Origin: JAQVUB01 sp033809415
GTDB lineage: Bacteria > Verrucomicrobiota > Lentisphaeria > Oligosphaerales > Oligosphaeraceae
Assembly: GCA_033809415.1 (NCBI GenBank)
Contig: JAPXLT010000144.1
Coordinates: forward strand, 1 to 11,630
Length of the DNA stretch: 11,630 nucleotides
Reading direction: 5' to 3'
The notes under the pieces are model-generated. The model was not told where the DNA came from, did no database searches, and was given only the letters and a program-made list of their open reading frames with translations. Below are positions 5,946 through 11,630 of this stretch, piece by piece. Position numbers and translations under genes: made by a program. Within the stretch, counting starts at the first letter, position 1. Each line of letters starts with the position of its first letter.

Positions 5946-7766
5946 TTACAGTTTTCGGTTGTTTTCCTGATCGAGAATCTTGAATTCCTCGATATGCAAT
6001 GTCGGGTCCGCCCGGAAGGTGATCTGCCGTCCGAATTCTTCGGCCATGGCATCCATGACTTTGCGGTCATCCGAGCGCAGGCGCTCCATCACTTTAGGAT
6101 GCACGCTGACAACCAGGCGCAGAACATTCTTCTTGCGAGCCAGAATTTCATTCAGGCTGCGCTGAATCTCAACGCTCATCGAGGTCGTTGATTTCACCAG
6201 GCCGCGCCCTTTGCAATAGGGGCAATCATCGTAGAGCGTACTCTCGAGGCTCTCGTTCTCACGCTGGCGGGTCATTTCCAGCAGACCCAGTGGAGAGATC
6301 GGATAAAGCTTGATACGGGCGCGATCCTCAGCAACCAAATCCTTGAAGGTCTTGAAAACGGTCTGCTGATCTTTACGGGAACGCATATCGATCAAATCCA
6401 GGACGACCAAGCCGCCAATATTGCGCAGGCGCAATTGCCTGGCGATTTCCTTGACCGCCTCGAGGTTGGTGGTCAAAATCGTCTCAGGGTGATCTTTTCC
6501 GCTGCGGTTTTTGCCGGTGTTGACGTCGATGGCGATCAGTGCCTCGGTCTCATCGATGCAGATGTAGCCGCCGCTGGGCAGATTCACTTTCCGGTTCGAG
6601 ATATTTTCTATCTGCTGACTGATCCCGAATTTGACAAAAATCGGGGTTGGATTCTGATAAAGTCGGACTTTGACTTTGCTCTGGCGGTTGTAACGCATCA
6701 GAAGCGAGGTGGCGCATTTGTAGGCTTCTTCCGAGTCGGCGATCACTTCGTCAATGTCTTCCGTCAGGCAATCCCGCAATGTGCGCTCGGTCAGGTCGGG
6801 TTCCTGATAAACGCAGAATGGCGCACGCTGTTTCGAGGCCATTTCGAGTCCCTTGTTCCAGCTGTCCAGCAGCATGTCCAGGTCTCTTTGAAAGTGCTCC
6901 TGCTTGGTACCGGCGCCGACAGTACGGCAAATCAATCCCATGTTGGGTGGCAGTTCAAGACCTCGGATGATCTGGCGGAGGCGGTCGCGCTCTTCCCGTT
7001 CCTCGACTCGCCGTGAAATTCCGCTGTGCGTCGAGTTGGGCAGCAGCACCAGATAGCGTCCTGGAATGCTTAGGTTGGTTGTCACCCGGGCGCCCTTGGT
7101 GCCGATTGGCCCTTTCGTCACCTGTACGAGGACTTCCTGGTCAACCTTGAACAACTCCGGTATATCCTCGACGGTCAGAGTTGGTTTAGGCTGCCGGGGG
7201 GGACGCTTCCGTTGCCGATAGTTGGCGGGGCGCCGTGATTCAGTGCTTTGCGCAGGAGCCTCGGTGTTGCTCTCACGTCCAGCTTCTTCGCTCTTAGCAG
7301 GTGTTTCTTCCTCAGCCGGTTTTACCAAAGGCAGGATTTTTCCAAAAACCCGTTTCAGAAAACTGGTTTTTCCGGTTTCACGGGTGGTGGCGGAATGGGT
7401 GGGCGTCGTGGTCTCTGGTTTTTTGCGGGCAGGTCTTTTTTCTACTGGTTTTGGAGGGCGCTGTTCCGACTGCGGGGCGGCTGGTGGGCGTTTGCTTTCC
7501 CCTTCCGCTTCTTCATGGCTGCCTTCCAGCATTTCTTGTGTGGCCGGCAACATGTCCCAATAGTGCAAAAAAGCGTTTTTACCGCTTCCGATATCGACAA
7601 AAGCAGCCTGCAAAGACGGTTCCAGATTTTTGATTTTTGCCTTGTAAATGGAGCCGACCAAGCTGTCCCGGTCAGTACGTTCCATAAAAAAGTCCTGCAA
7701 AATTCCATCTTTCACCACGGCAACGCGTGTCTGCAATTCCTCACTGTTAATTAGTATTTGTTTCAT
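5946..7766 (-). CDS. rng: RNase E/G family endoribonuclease with an insertion in the S1 domain
   Basis: RNase E/G enzymes cut single-stranded RNA and drive mRNA decay and rRNA maturation. The 606-residue product is longer than RNase G (about 490) and lacks the long C-terminal scaffold of RNase E. Order: N-terminal segment (1-35), S1 domain first half (36-70), a charged Pro/Glu/Lys/Arg-rich insertion (about 82-200), S1 second half (205-235), 5'-sensor region with LICRTVGAG (278-286, Arg281/Thr282 matching the E. coli 5' phosphate pocket), catalytic DVNTG (Asp414) and VVLDLIDM (Asp457), and the zinc-link CPYC (515-518), ending in an RNase G-like C-terminus. All catalytic residues are intact. 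Inside the insertion, residues 134-150 form an amphipathic stretch and 178-195 are Arg-rich. The ATG at 7766 gives the standard family start; no strong ribosome binding site is visible. It probably shares a transcript with fmt upstream. Confidence 0.93.
   Translation of the reverse strand: MKQILINSEELQTRVAVVKDGILQDFFMERTDRDSLVGSIYKAKIKNLEPSLQAAFVDIGSGKNAFLHYWDMLPATQEMLEGSHEEAEGESKRPPAAPQSEQRPPKPVEKRPARKKPETTTPTHSATTRETGKTSFLKRVFGKILPLVKPAEEETPAKSEEAGRESNTEAPAQSTESRRPANYRQRKRPPRQPKPTLTVEDIPELFKVDQEVLVQVTKGPIGTKGARVTTNLSIPGRYLVLLPNSTHSGISRRVEEREERDRLRQIIRGLELPPNMGLICRTVGAGTKQEHFQRDLDMLLDSWNKGLEMASKQRAPFCVYQEPDLTERTLRDCLTEDIDEVIADSEEAYKCATSLLMRYNRQSKVKVRLYQNPTPIFVKFGISQQIENISNRKVNLPSGGYICIDETEALIAIDVNTGKNRSGKDHPETILTTNLEAVKEIARQLRLRNIGGLVVLDLIDMRSRKDQQTVFKTFKDLVAEDRARIKLYPISPLGLLEMTRQRENESLESTLYDDCPYCKGRGLVKSTTSMSVEIQRSLNEILARKKNVLRLVVSVHPKVMERLRSDDRKVMDAMAEEFGRQITFRADPTLHIEEFKILDQENNRKL
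7176..7514 (-). other. Low-complexity insertion within the RNase E/G S1 domain
   Basis: Residues about 85-197 of the ribonuclease lie between the two halves of the S1 fold (FLHYWDM before, VDQEVLVQV after). In E. coli RNase E the corresponding linker is about 25 residues. The segment is rich in Pro, Glu, Lys, Arg, Ser and Thr and is probably disordered. It is in frame and lacks stops, so it belongs to the protein. Confidence 0.8.
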
Positions 7767-7809
7767 AAATGATGGTTTGAAATCGTTGAAGTCTGAACAT
7801 GCAGCAGCA

Positions 7810-7855
7810 TCCGCCTGATAATAGCAAAGAAGCCCTTATGGCATTGGCAGGCGGA
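7810..7855 (-). other. Inverted repeat in the fmt-rng spacer
   Basis: TCCGCCTG (7810-7817) and CAGGCGGA (7848-7855) pair perfectly over 8 bp, with three further A/T pairs after a two-base mismatch, around a loop of about 20 bases. No T run follows on the minus strand. It lies about 45 bases before the rng start and so would be in its leader; it could be an RNA-processing or control site or a weak intercistronic structure. Confidence 0.35.
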
Positions 7856-7874
7856 CTTTGAAAAGGCATGCTGC

Positions 7875-8858
7875 CTATTCAGATTTTTCTCCTTTTAAAA
7901 TGATTCCGGGCTGGATGGGGTTGCCGCGGAGAAATTCATCGGCCCCCATCTCTTTGCGGCCTTCCGGAATTAAACGTAAAATCTTCAAAAATCCCTCTCC
8001 GCAGGCGACCGCCAGGATATCCCGCCGCATAGGCAATACCTGACCGGGCAATACCTGCTCGCCAAGATTCTTGTCGATGGGCACTGCATCGACAATCTGA
8101 ATTTTCTTTTCGCCGCGTTGGGTCGCAATGACGGTATGCACGCGGGGCCATGGCGTATAGGCTTTTACCATTCTGGAAATGCGCAGTGCGCTCTGTTCCC
8201 AGTCGACTGCGCCATCGCTCTTGCAGACCTTACCGACTTTGCTTTCAGATCCGGCAGGCTGCGGTTTGGGTTGCATTTCTTGTCGGCAGATCTGATAACA
8301 AATATCTCCGATCTTTTCGGCAGCCAGCCGGCCCAGGCGATCCTCGAGCTGACCGGCATTTTCCAGCGGATCGATCCGGGTTTTCAAAGCCGAATAGACC
8401 GGACCGGTATCCAGGCCCTTGTCCATTTTCATAAAACAGACGCCTGTTTCGATATCACCGTTCAGCAAGGCGCTGGCAATCGGACATGCTCCACGGTATT
8501 TCGGCAATAGCGATGCGTGTACATTCAAACAGCCAAATTTCGGCAAATCCAGCAGAGCCGGACGCAGCAACTGACCAAAAGCAACCACGATCAGCAAATC
8601 CAAATCCAACGAACGCATCTTCGCCAGAAATTCCTCGGAATTTACGGAGGGAACCCGGTCTACAGGCAGCCCCTTGTTCAGTACGTGCTGACAAAGTTGC
8701 GTCGGGGTGATGATTTTTCGGCGTCCGTACGGCTTGTCACACTGCGAGCCAATCCCCAGCAGAGAAATCCGGGGATCCTGCAATAAGGCATCGACGACCG
8801 GAATGCCTAACCGGCCCGAGCCTAAAAAATATGTGCGAACGGGACTGCCGTCACTCAT
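7875..8858 (-). CDS. fmt: Methionyl-tRNA formyltransferase
   Basis: Fmt transfers a formyl group from 10-formyltetrahydrofolate to initiator Met-tRNA, preparing it for translation initiation. From the ATG at 8856-8858 the protein has 327 residues, close to the usual 310-320. The N-terminal formyltransferase domain (to about 195) has the catalytic Asn112, His114 and Asp150 within CLNVHASLLPKYRGACPI and KGLDTG, including the SLLP signature (116-119). The C-terminal OB-fold-like domain follows (about 205-320, with DGAVDW and PWP). A TTG six codons upstream could extend it, but AGGCAG precedes the ATG at a usable distance and nothing suitable precedes the TTG. def, the frequent partner, is absent. 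rng follows 108 bases downstream on the same strand. Confidence 0.95.
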   Translation of the reverse strand: MSDGSPVRTYFLGSGRLGIPVVDALLQDPRISLLGIGSQCDKPYGRRKIITPTQLCQHVLNKGLPVDRVPSVNSEEFLAKMRSLDLDLLIVVAFGQLLRPALLDLPKFGCLNVHASLLPKYRGACPIASALLNGDIETGVCFMKMDKGLDTGPVYSALKTRIDPLENAGQLEDRLGRLAAEKIGDICYQICRQEMQPKPQPAGSESKVGKVCKSDGAVDWEQSALRISRMVKAYTPWPRVHTVIATQRGEKKIQIVDAVPIDKNLGEQVLPGQVLPMRRDILAVACGEGFLKILRLIPEGRKEMGADEFLRGNPIQPGIILKGEKSE

Positions 8859-8900
8859 GCTTCTGCCTACAATCAACTGATAAAAAATACATTTTCCAAA

Positions 8901-8928
8901 AGTATAAACATATAATATACTACATAAA
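8901..8928 (-). promoter_or_regulatory. Possible promoter of fmt
   Basis: On the minus strand, TATACT (8901-8906) lies 16 bases after TTTATG (8923-8928) inside a strongly A/T-rich stretch 40-70 bases before the fmt start. The -10 matches the sigma-70 consensus at five of six positions; the -35 is poor. Position and base composition support it more than the hexamers do. Confidence 0.3.
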
Positions 8929-9263
8929 CACTAATTTTGGTACCATATGCGTAAAAAACCTGAAATGGACGAGGACAAGGAACGAGGGATATGGACAAGG
9001 GGGGGATGGAAGTGGACAAAGTGGATGAAAGGCGCCCAATCACCAATGACCAACCCACAAAAATATCTGAATTTTCAGCTTTCAGTTTGGCAAGTTTTTT
9101 CGGGAAAACTGCAATATTTTTCTGATTGATGCGTTATATTAAAACAGCCGAGTTTTGCTTTGTCAAATATAACTTTTGTTCCGTGCGTTTTTCAGGGTGT
9201 ACACTGGAAGGCGTTTTCGTTCAAACGGCGTTGCAATTATTTTTCCGGCGGTTTGTTTTTTAC

Positions 9264-9268
9264 AGGTG
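9264..9268 (+). promoter_or_regulatory. Ribosome binding site of the first sigma gene
   Basis: AGGTG (continuing as AGGTGAA) lies 7 bases before the ATG at 9276 and fixes this start. The second sigma gene has no equally well-spaced motif (GAGGG 12 bases upstream). Confidence 0.65.
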
Positions 9269-9275
9269 AATACAT

Positions 9276-10163
9276 ATGCTTTCTGACAATGATACCCTCA
9301 AACTCTATATGCAGAACATCAGCAAATACCCGTTGGTTTCTCCGAAAGAAGAGGGGGTTTTGGCGAAGCAGATAGCGAAGGGGGACGCTGAGGCGCGCGC
9401 GAAGTTGATCCGCAGCAACCTCCGCCTGGTGGTGAAGATCGCGCATGACTTCAAGGGGCTGGGCTTGCCTCTGCTTGATTTGATTTCGGAAGGCAACATC
9501 GGTTTAATGCGTGCAGTTGAGAAATTTGACCCTAGTAAGGGCGCCAAGCTGAGCAGCTATGCCGCCTGGTGGATCAAGCAGGCGATGCGTCGTGCACTGG
9601 CCAATCAGGCACGCACCATCCGGATACCTGTTCAGTCTGCCAGTAAAATCAGCAAGATTCAGGCAGCGAAAGCCCGGTTGACTGAAAAATTGGGGCGTGA
9701 GCCTACCGACAAGGAAATCTCCGTCGAGGTTAACCTGACGGAACGCACAGTCAACGGGTTGCGTCAAGGCAAGACGACGACGGTGTCGATCCAGGCTCCA
9801 TTCCATCCTGGCGAGGAAGGGGAGCTTAAAGATATCCTTCCTGACGAAAAGAGCCTGCCTCCCAATGATCTGGTGCAGGATGCCGAAACATTGAGCCATA
9901 TGATGAGCCTGACCGACAAGTTGGAGGAACGTGAACGGGTTATTCTTGATTTGCGCTTTGGCCTCACTGGTGATCCACCCAAGACTCTCGAACAGGTCAG
10001 CGCAGCTATCGGTCGTACCCGGGAGCGTGTCCGGCAGATTCAGAATCAGGCATTAGTCAAGCTGAGAAATATGCTGGAATCAGATGGTTTGGAACTGGAG
10101 AACCTACTGAACGAGATGGAGGCAAAGGCCGCTGATCAAAAAGCGGCGGATGCTGATCGGTGA
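9276..10163 (+). CDS. RNA polymerase sigma factor, sigma-70 group 2 (first of a tandem pair)
   Basis: This subunit directs RNA polymerase to promoters. The 295-residue product has region 1.2 (about 5-35), region 2 (45-118, with the core-binding and -10 recognition segment SYAAWWIKQAMRRALANQ at 94-111), region 3 (about 120-195) and region 4 (208-265, with helix-turn-helix TLEQVSAAIGRTRERVRQ at 237-254). Region 1.1 is missing, as in RpoS-like and other group-2 factors, and it is far shorter than a typical RpoD. In region 2.4 the position matching E. coli sigma-70 Thr440 is Arg105, while Gln437 is kept as Gln102. The C-terminus is a polar Glu/Lys/Ala/Asp tail. A paralogue 77% identical follows 400 bases downstream. 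Confidence 0.93.
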   Translation: MLSDNDTLKLYMQNISKYPLVSPKEEGVLAKQIAKGDAEARAKLIRSNLRLVVKIAHDFKGLGLPLLDLISEGNIGLMRAVEKFDPSKGAKLSSYAAWWIKQAMRRALANQARTIRIPVQSASKISKIQAAKARLTEKLGREPTDKEISVEVNLTERTVNGLRQGKTTTVSIQAPFHPGEEGELKDILPDEKSLPPNDLVQDAETLSHMMSLTDKLEERERVILDLRFGLTGDPPKTLEQVSAAIGRTRERVRQIQNQALVKLRNMLESDGLELENLLNEMEAKAADQKAADADR

Positions 10164-10171
10164 CGGGGTGC

Positions 10172-10216
10172 ATGAGCAGTAGTTTTCAAAACAGGGGATG
10201 AGCAGTCGCTTTTTTT
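10172..10216 (+). terminator. Direct repeat and T run after the first sigma gene
   Basis: ATGAGCAGT occurs twice (10172-10180 and 10198-10206), and seven T follow at 10210-10216. The second copy can pair imperfectly with the end of the coding region (about 10 of 13 positions around 10144-10156), which would give a stem directly before the T run. No clean terminator stem is present, so termination here is uncertain. Confidence 0.25.
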
Positions 10217-10277
10217 GTTTACGACCGATCTGTCGTCCGTGTCTTGTTCATACCTGATGCCACGCCGAGGTTTTGTA

Positions 10278-10307
10278 TTGAAAATCATGGCTTATCAATG
10301 ATATTAT
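10278..10307 (+). promoter_or_regulatory. Possible sigma-70-type promoter of the second sigma gene
   Basis: TTGAAA (10278-10283) and TATTAT (10302-10307) are separated by 18 bases. Both are close to consensus. Transcription would start near 10314 and give a leader of about 250 bases that includes the inverted repeat beginning at 10316. Confidence 0.4.
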
Positions 10308-10315
10308 TATATCTG

Positions 10316-10354
10316 CCGCTTTTTGTGATTCATTTTTCCCTTTTATCAAAGCGG
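10316..10354 (+). other. Inverted repeat in the leader of the second sigma gene
   Basis: CCGCTTT (10316-10322) pairs perfectly with AAAGCGG (10348-10354), and GAT/ATC adds pairs after a bulge. If the promoter at 10278 is used, this hairpin would form the very 5' end of the mRNA, a position typical of stability or control elements. Confidence 0.4.
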
Positions 10355-10563
10355 GAATTGTCTCCTGCTAAACGGGAAGGTTTTTGACGGGGCAGCATGA
10401 ATAATGGTTGGTGCGGGGGGAGGAAGAAGCGTATGTCCGGCATCTTGTTGAAGCGAGCCGACTGTTTTGTCTTTTTTTCATGCCCGTTTTTTAAGCAAAT
10501 TTTGCGAGAATTCTGATTTTTTTGCAGTTGGCGAGTAGGAAATGTTGAGGGTTTTTTGACGAT

Positions 10564-11433
10564 ATGATATCTGATAACGATACCATGAAGTTATATATGC
10601 AGAGCATTGGCCAGTACCCGCTGATCTCTACAGAGGAGGAGGCCGCGCTGGCTCTGAAGATCGCGGAGGGGGATCAGGAAGCACGGGACACTCTGATTCG
10701 CAGCAATCTTCGCCTGGTGGTGAAAATTGCGCACGATTTCAAGGGCATGGGGCTTCCCCTGCAGGATCTGATTTCGGAAGGCAATATTGGTTTGATGCGG
10801 GCGGTGGAAAAATTCGATCCGACGAAAGGCGCCAAGCTGAGCAGTTATGCGGCCTGGTGGATCAAGCAGGCTATGCGGCGGGCTTTGGCAAATCAAGCCA
10901 GAACGATTCGCATCCCTGTGCAGTCCGCCAGTAAGATCGGCAAAATCCAGTCGGCTAAGAACCGCCTCAGCCAGAGCTTGGGACGAACGCCCACAGACAA
11001 GGAAATCGCTTCTGAAATCAATTTGACAGAACGAACTGTGGTTGGACTCAGACAGGGAAAAACCTCGACCATTTCGATCTTTGATCCGATTCAGAGCGGA
11101 GCGGATGGTGAATTCAAGGATATCATCCCGGACGAAAAAACATTTTCTCCAGATGATATTGTCAAGGATGAAGAAACCCTGAATCACATGATGGAGTTGA
11201 CTACGAAGCTCGAAGAGCGCGAGAAAGTGATCCTCAATCTGCGTTTTGGTTTGCAGGGTGACAAGCCGAAGACTCTCGAGGAAGTCAGCCGTGCCATCGG
11301 ACGCACTCGTGAGCGGGTAAGGCAAATCCAGAACCAGGCTCTGGAAAAACTTCGGGCCTTGCTGGATGAAGAACGCACTCTGGAAGATTTTGCCCGGGAA
11401 GCGGAAGAGGCAGAGGACGAGGACGATTTCTGA
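10564..11433 (+). CDS. RNA polymerase sigma factor, sigma-70 group 2 (second of a tandem pair)
   Basis: The 289-residue product aligns without gaps to the upstream sigma factor over its first 266 residues, with 206 identities counted by hand. Residues 91-125, which include the -10 recognition helix, are identical but for nothing outside conservative exchange until 126, and the region 4 helix-turn-helix (238-260) differs at two positions, so both proteins should recognise very similar promoters. Region 1.1 is absent. The differences concentrate in region 1.2 (20-42), the region 3 linker (131-200) and the tail, which here is strongly acidic (EEAEDEDDF). The ATG at 10564 matches the start of the paralogue (MxSDNDT); GAGGG lies 12 bases upstream, a long spacing that may mean weak or regulated translation. 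The product is a group-2 factor; which stress or phase each serves cannot be told. Confidence 0.93.
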   Translation: MISDNDTMKLYMQSIGQYPLISTEEEAALALKIAEGDQEARDTLIRSNLRLVVKIAHDFKGMGLPLQDLISEGNIGLMRAVEKFDPTKGAKLSSYAAWWIKQAMRRALANQARTIRIPVQSASKIGKIQSAKNRLSQSLGRTPTDKEIASEINLTERTVVGLRQGKTSTISIFDPIQSGADGEFKDIIPDEKTFSPDDIVKDEETLNHMMELTTKLEEREKVILNLRFGLQGDKPKTLEEVSRAIGRTRERVRQIQNQALEKLRALLDEERTLEDFAREAEEAEDEDDF

Positions 11434-11503
11434 AAAGGCGAAATTTATTTTTTAACAACGAAAAGCGCGAAAAGGCTTGGCGCGGACTGATCGCCCGCAA
11501 CCC

Positions 11504-11546
11504 ACACGGACGGGACACGGACGGGATACGGACGGGACACGGACAG
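11504..11546 (+). repeat. 11-base tandem array (ACACGGACGGG x3 plus partial)
   Basis: Units ACACGGACGGG (11504), ACACGGACGGG (11515), ATACGGACGGG (11526) and a partial ACACGGACAG (11537). The period of 11 is unlike the 7 and 9 of the other arrays. It lies about 70 bases after the stop of the second sigma gene. Confidence 0.9.
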
Positions 11547-11572
11547 CTGGTCGGTCGGATTGGTCGGATCGG
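11546..11572 (-). repeat. Short nonamer array related to the GATC nonamers
   Basis: On the minus strand the units read CCGATCCGA, CCAATCCGA, CCGACCAGC. The first is identical to units of the array at 4540-4593, in the opposite orientation. It directly continues the 11-mer array. Confidence 0.7.
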
Positions 11573-11593
11573 TACAATACTTTGCGCCGTAGG

Positions 11594-11630
11594 TGCTTAA
11601 CCATGCTTAACCCCTGGCTTTAGCCTGGGG
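11594..11630 (+). repeat. Direct decamer repeat and palindrome at the window edge
   Basis: TGCTTAACCA (11594-11603) is followed by TGCTTAACCC (11604-11613), overlapping a palindrome CCCCTGGC-TTTA-GCCTGGGG (11611-11630) with a single T-T mismatch. Such compact hairpins with a TTTA-type loop resemble the subterminal palindromes of IS200/IS605-family elements and REP sequences, but the sequence ends here and no transposase is visible. It could equally be a terminator. Confidence 0.5.

Larger units (their letters stand above)
8859..9275. other. Divergent spacer between fmt and the first sigma gene
   Basis: About 417 bases without a credible gene. From left: an A/T-rich stretch (8878-8945) likely holding the fmt promoter; a degenerate tract of TGGACA-like units (about 8964-9026) that looks like a decayed member of the repeats at 2281 and 4365; A/T-rich sequence up to 9180; an 8-base palindrome GTGTACAC (9197-9204); a small hairpin CGTTT/AAACG (9212-9216/9223-9227); and the ribosome binding site of the sigma gene. 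I could not fix a promoter for the sigma gene. Confidence 0.6.
10164..10563 (+). other. 400-base spacer between the two sigma genes
   Basis: No clear gene. It contains a T run after the first sigma gene, a promoter-like pair TTGAAA/TATTAT (10278-10307), an inverted repeat (10316-10354), a 39-codon open frame of doubtful status (10397-10516), and several T tracts. The motif GGTTTTTGACG at about 10379-10389 nearly recurs at 10550-10560 just before the second sigma start. The length and content suggest that the second sigma gene has its own promoter and a long leader. Confidence 0.55.

Noticed and set aside
8859..8876. TTG start six codons upstream of the fmt ATG
   Set aside because: No ribosome binding site precedes the TTG, and the ATG gives a family-like N-terminus.
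8831..9129. Small plus-strand frames in the fmt-sigma spacer
   Set aside because: They overlap the fmt start region or the degenerate repeat tract and have no protein-like features.
10397..10516. A 39-codon open frame in the spacer between the sigma genes
   Set aside because: Its ATG is preceded only by a G run and the translation shows nothing recognisable; kept only as part of the leader discussion.
10591..11325. A 244-codon minus-strand frame opposite the second sigma gene
   Set aside because: It mirrors conserved sigma sequence; a similar but differently broken frame lies opposite the first sigma gene, as expected for a codon-use artefact.

Overview
The window is about 11.6 kb of bacterial chromosome (roughly half G+C) carrying housekeeping genes of RNA decay, translation and transcription. 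Seven genes are clear: polynucleotide phosphorylase (pnp), ribosomal protein L31 (rpmE) and release factor 1 (prfA) on the plus strand; an ABC transporter ATPase, an RNase E/G-family endoribonuclease (rng) and methionyl-tRNA formyltransferase (fmt) on the minus strand; then two near-identical group-2 sigma-70 factors in tandem on the plus strand. A probable C-terminal fragment of an unidentified gene overlaps the start of pnp. No tRNA, rRNA, CRISPR array or transposase gene was seen.

Layout: fragment > pnp > repeat cluster > rpmE > hairpin and repeats > prfA >> repeat-filled convergent gap << ABC ATPase << repeats << rng << fmt | divergent spacer | sigma A >> 400-bp spacer >> sigma B >> repeats and a hairpin at the right edge. 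fmt and rng probably share a transcript. rpmE-prfA is a widely seen pair. PNPase and RNase E/G, partners in RNA turnover in many bacteria, both lie here but are not linked in an operon.

The unusual part is between the genes. Most gaps from pnp to rng, and the right edge, hold short tandem repeats of a few recurring kinds: G-rich heptamers (GGGTGCA type, with runs able to form G-quadruplexes), heptamers of the type TGGACRA, nonamers beginning TCCA, nonamers of the type CCGATCCGN and an 11-mer. Several arrays begin at or within a few bases of a stop codon. An 80-bp block is repeated nearly exactly in two different gaps. The repeats differ from array to array but keep period and core, which suggests a genome-wide family of intergenic elements spreading and expanding by slippage.

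A second point of interest is the RNase E/G protein. Its S1 domain is split by a low-complexity insertion of about 115 residues. The insertion contains a short amphipathic segment resembling the membrane-targeting helix of E. coli RNase E and an Arg-rich stretch, features that in E. coli sit in the C-terminal scaffold.

Organism: the translated proteins are clearly bacterial. The repeat-rich gaps and the paired sigma factors remind me of the Planctomycetes-Verrucomicrobia-Lentisphaerae group, perhaps Lentisphaerota, but this is an impression and not shown by the sequence.
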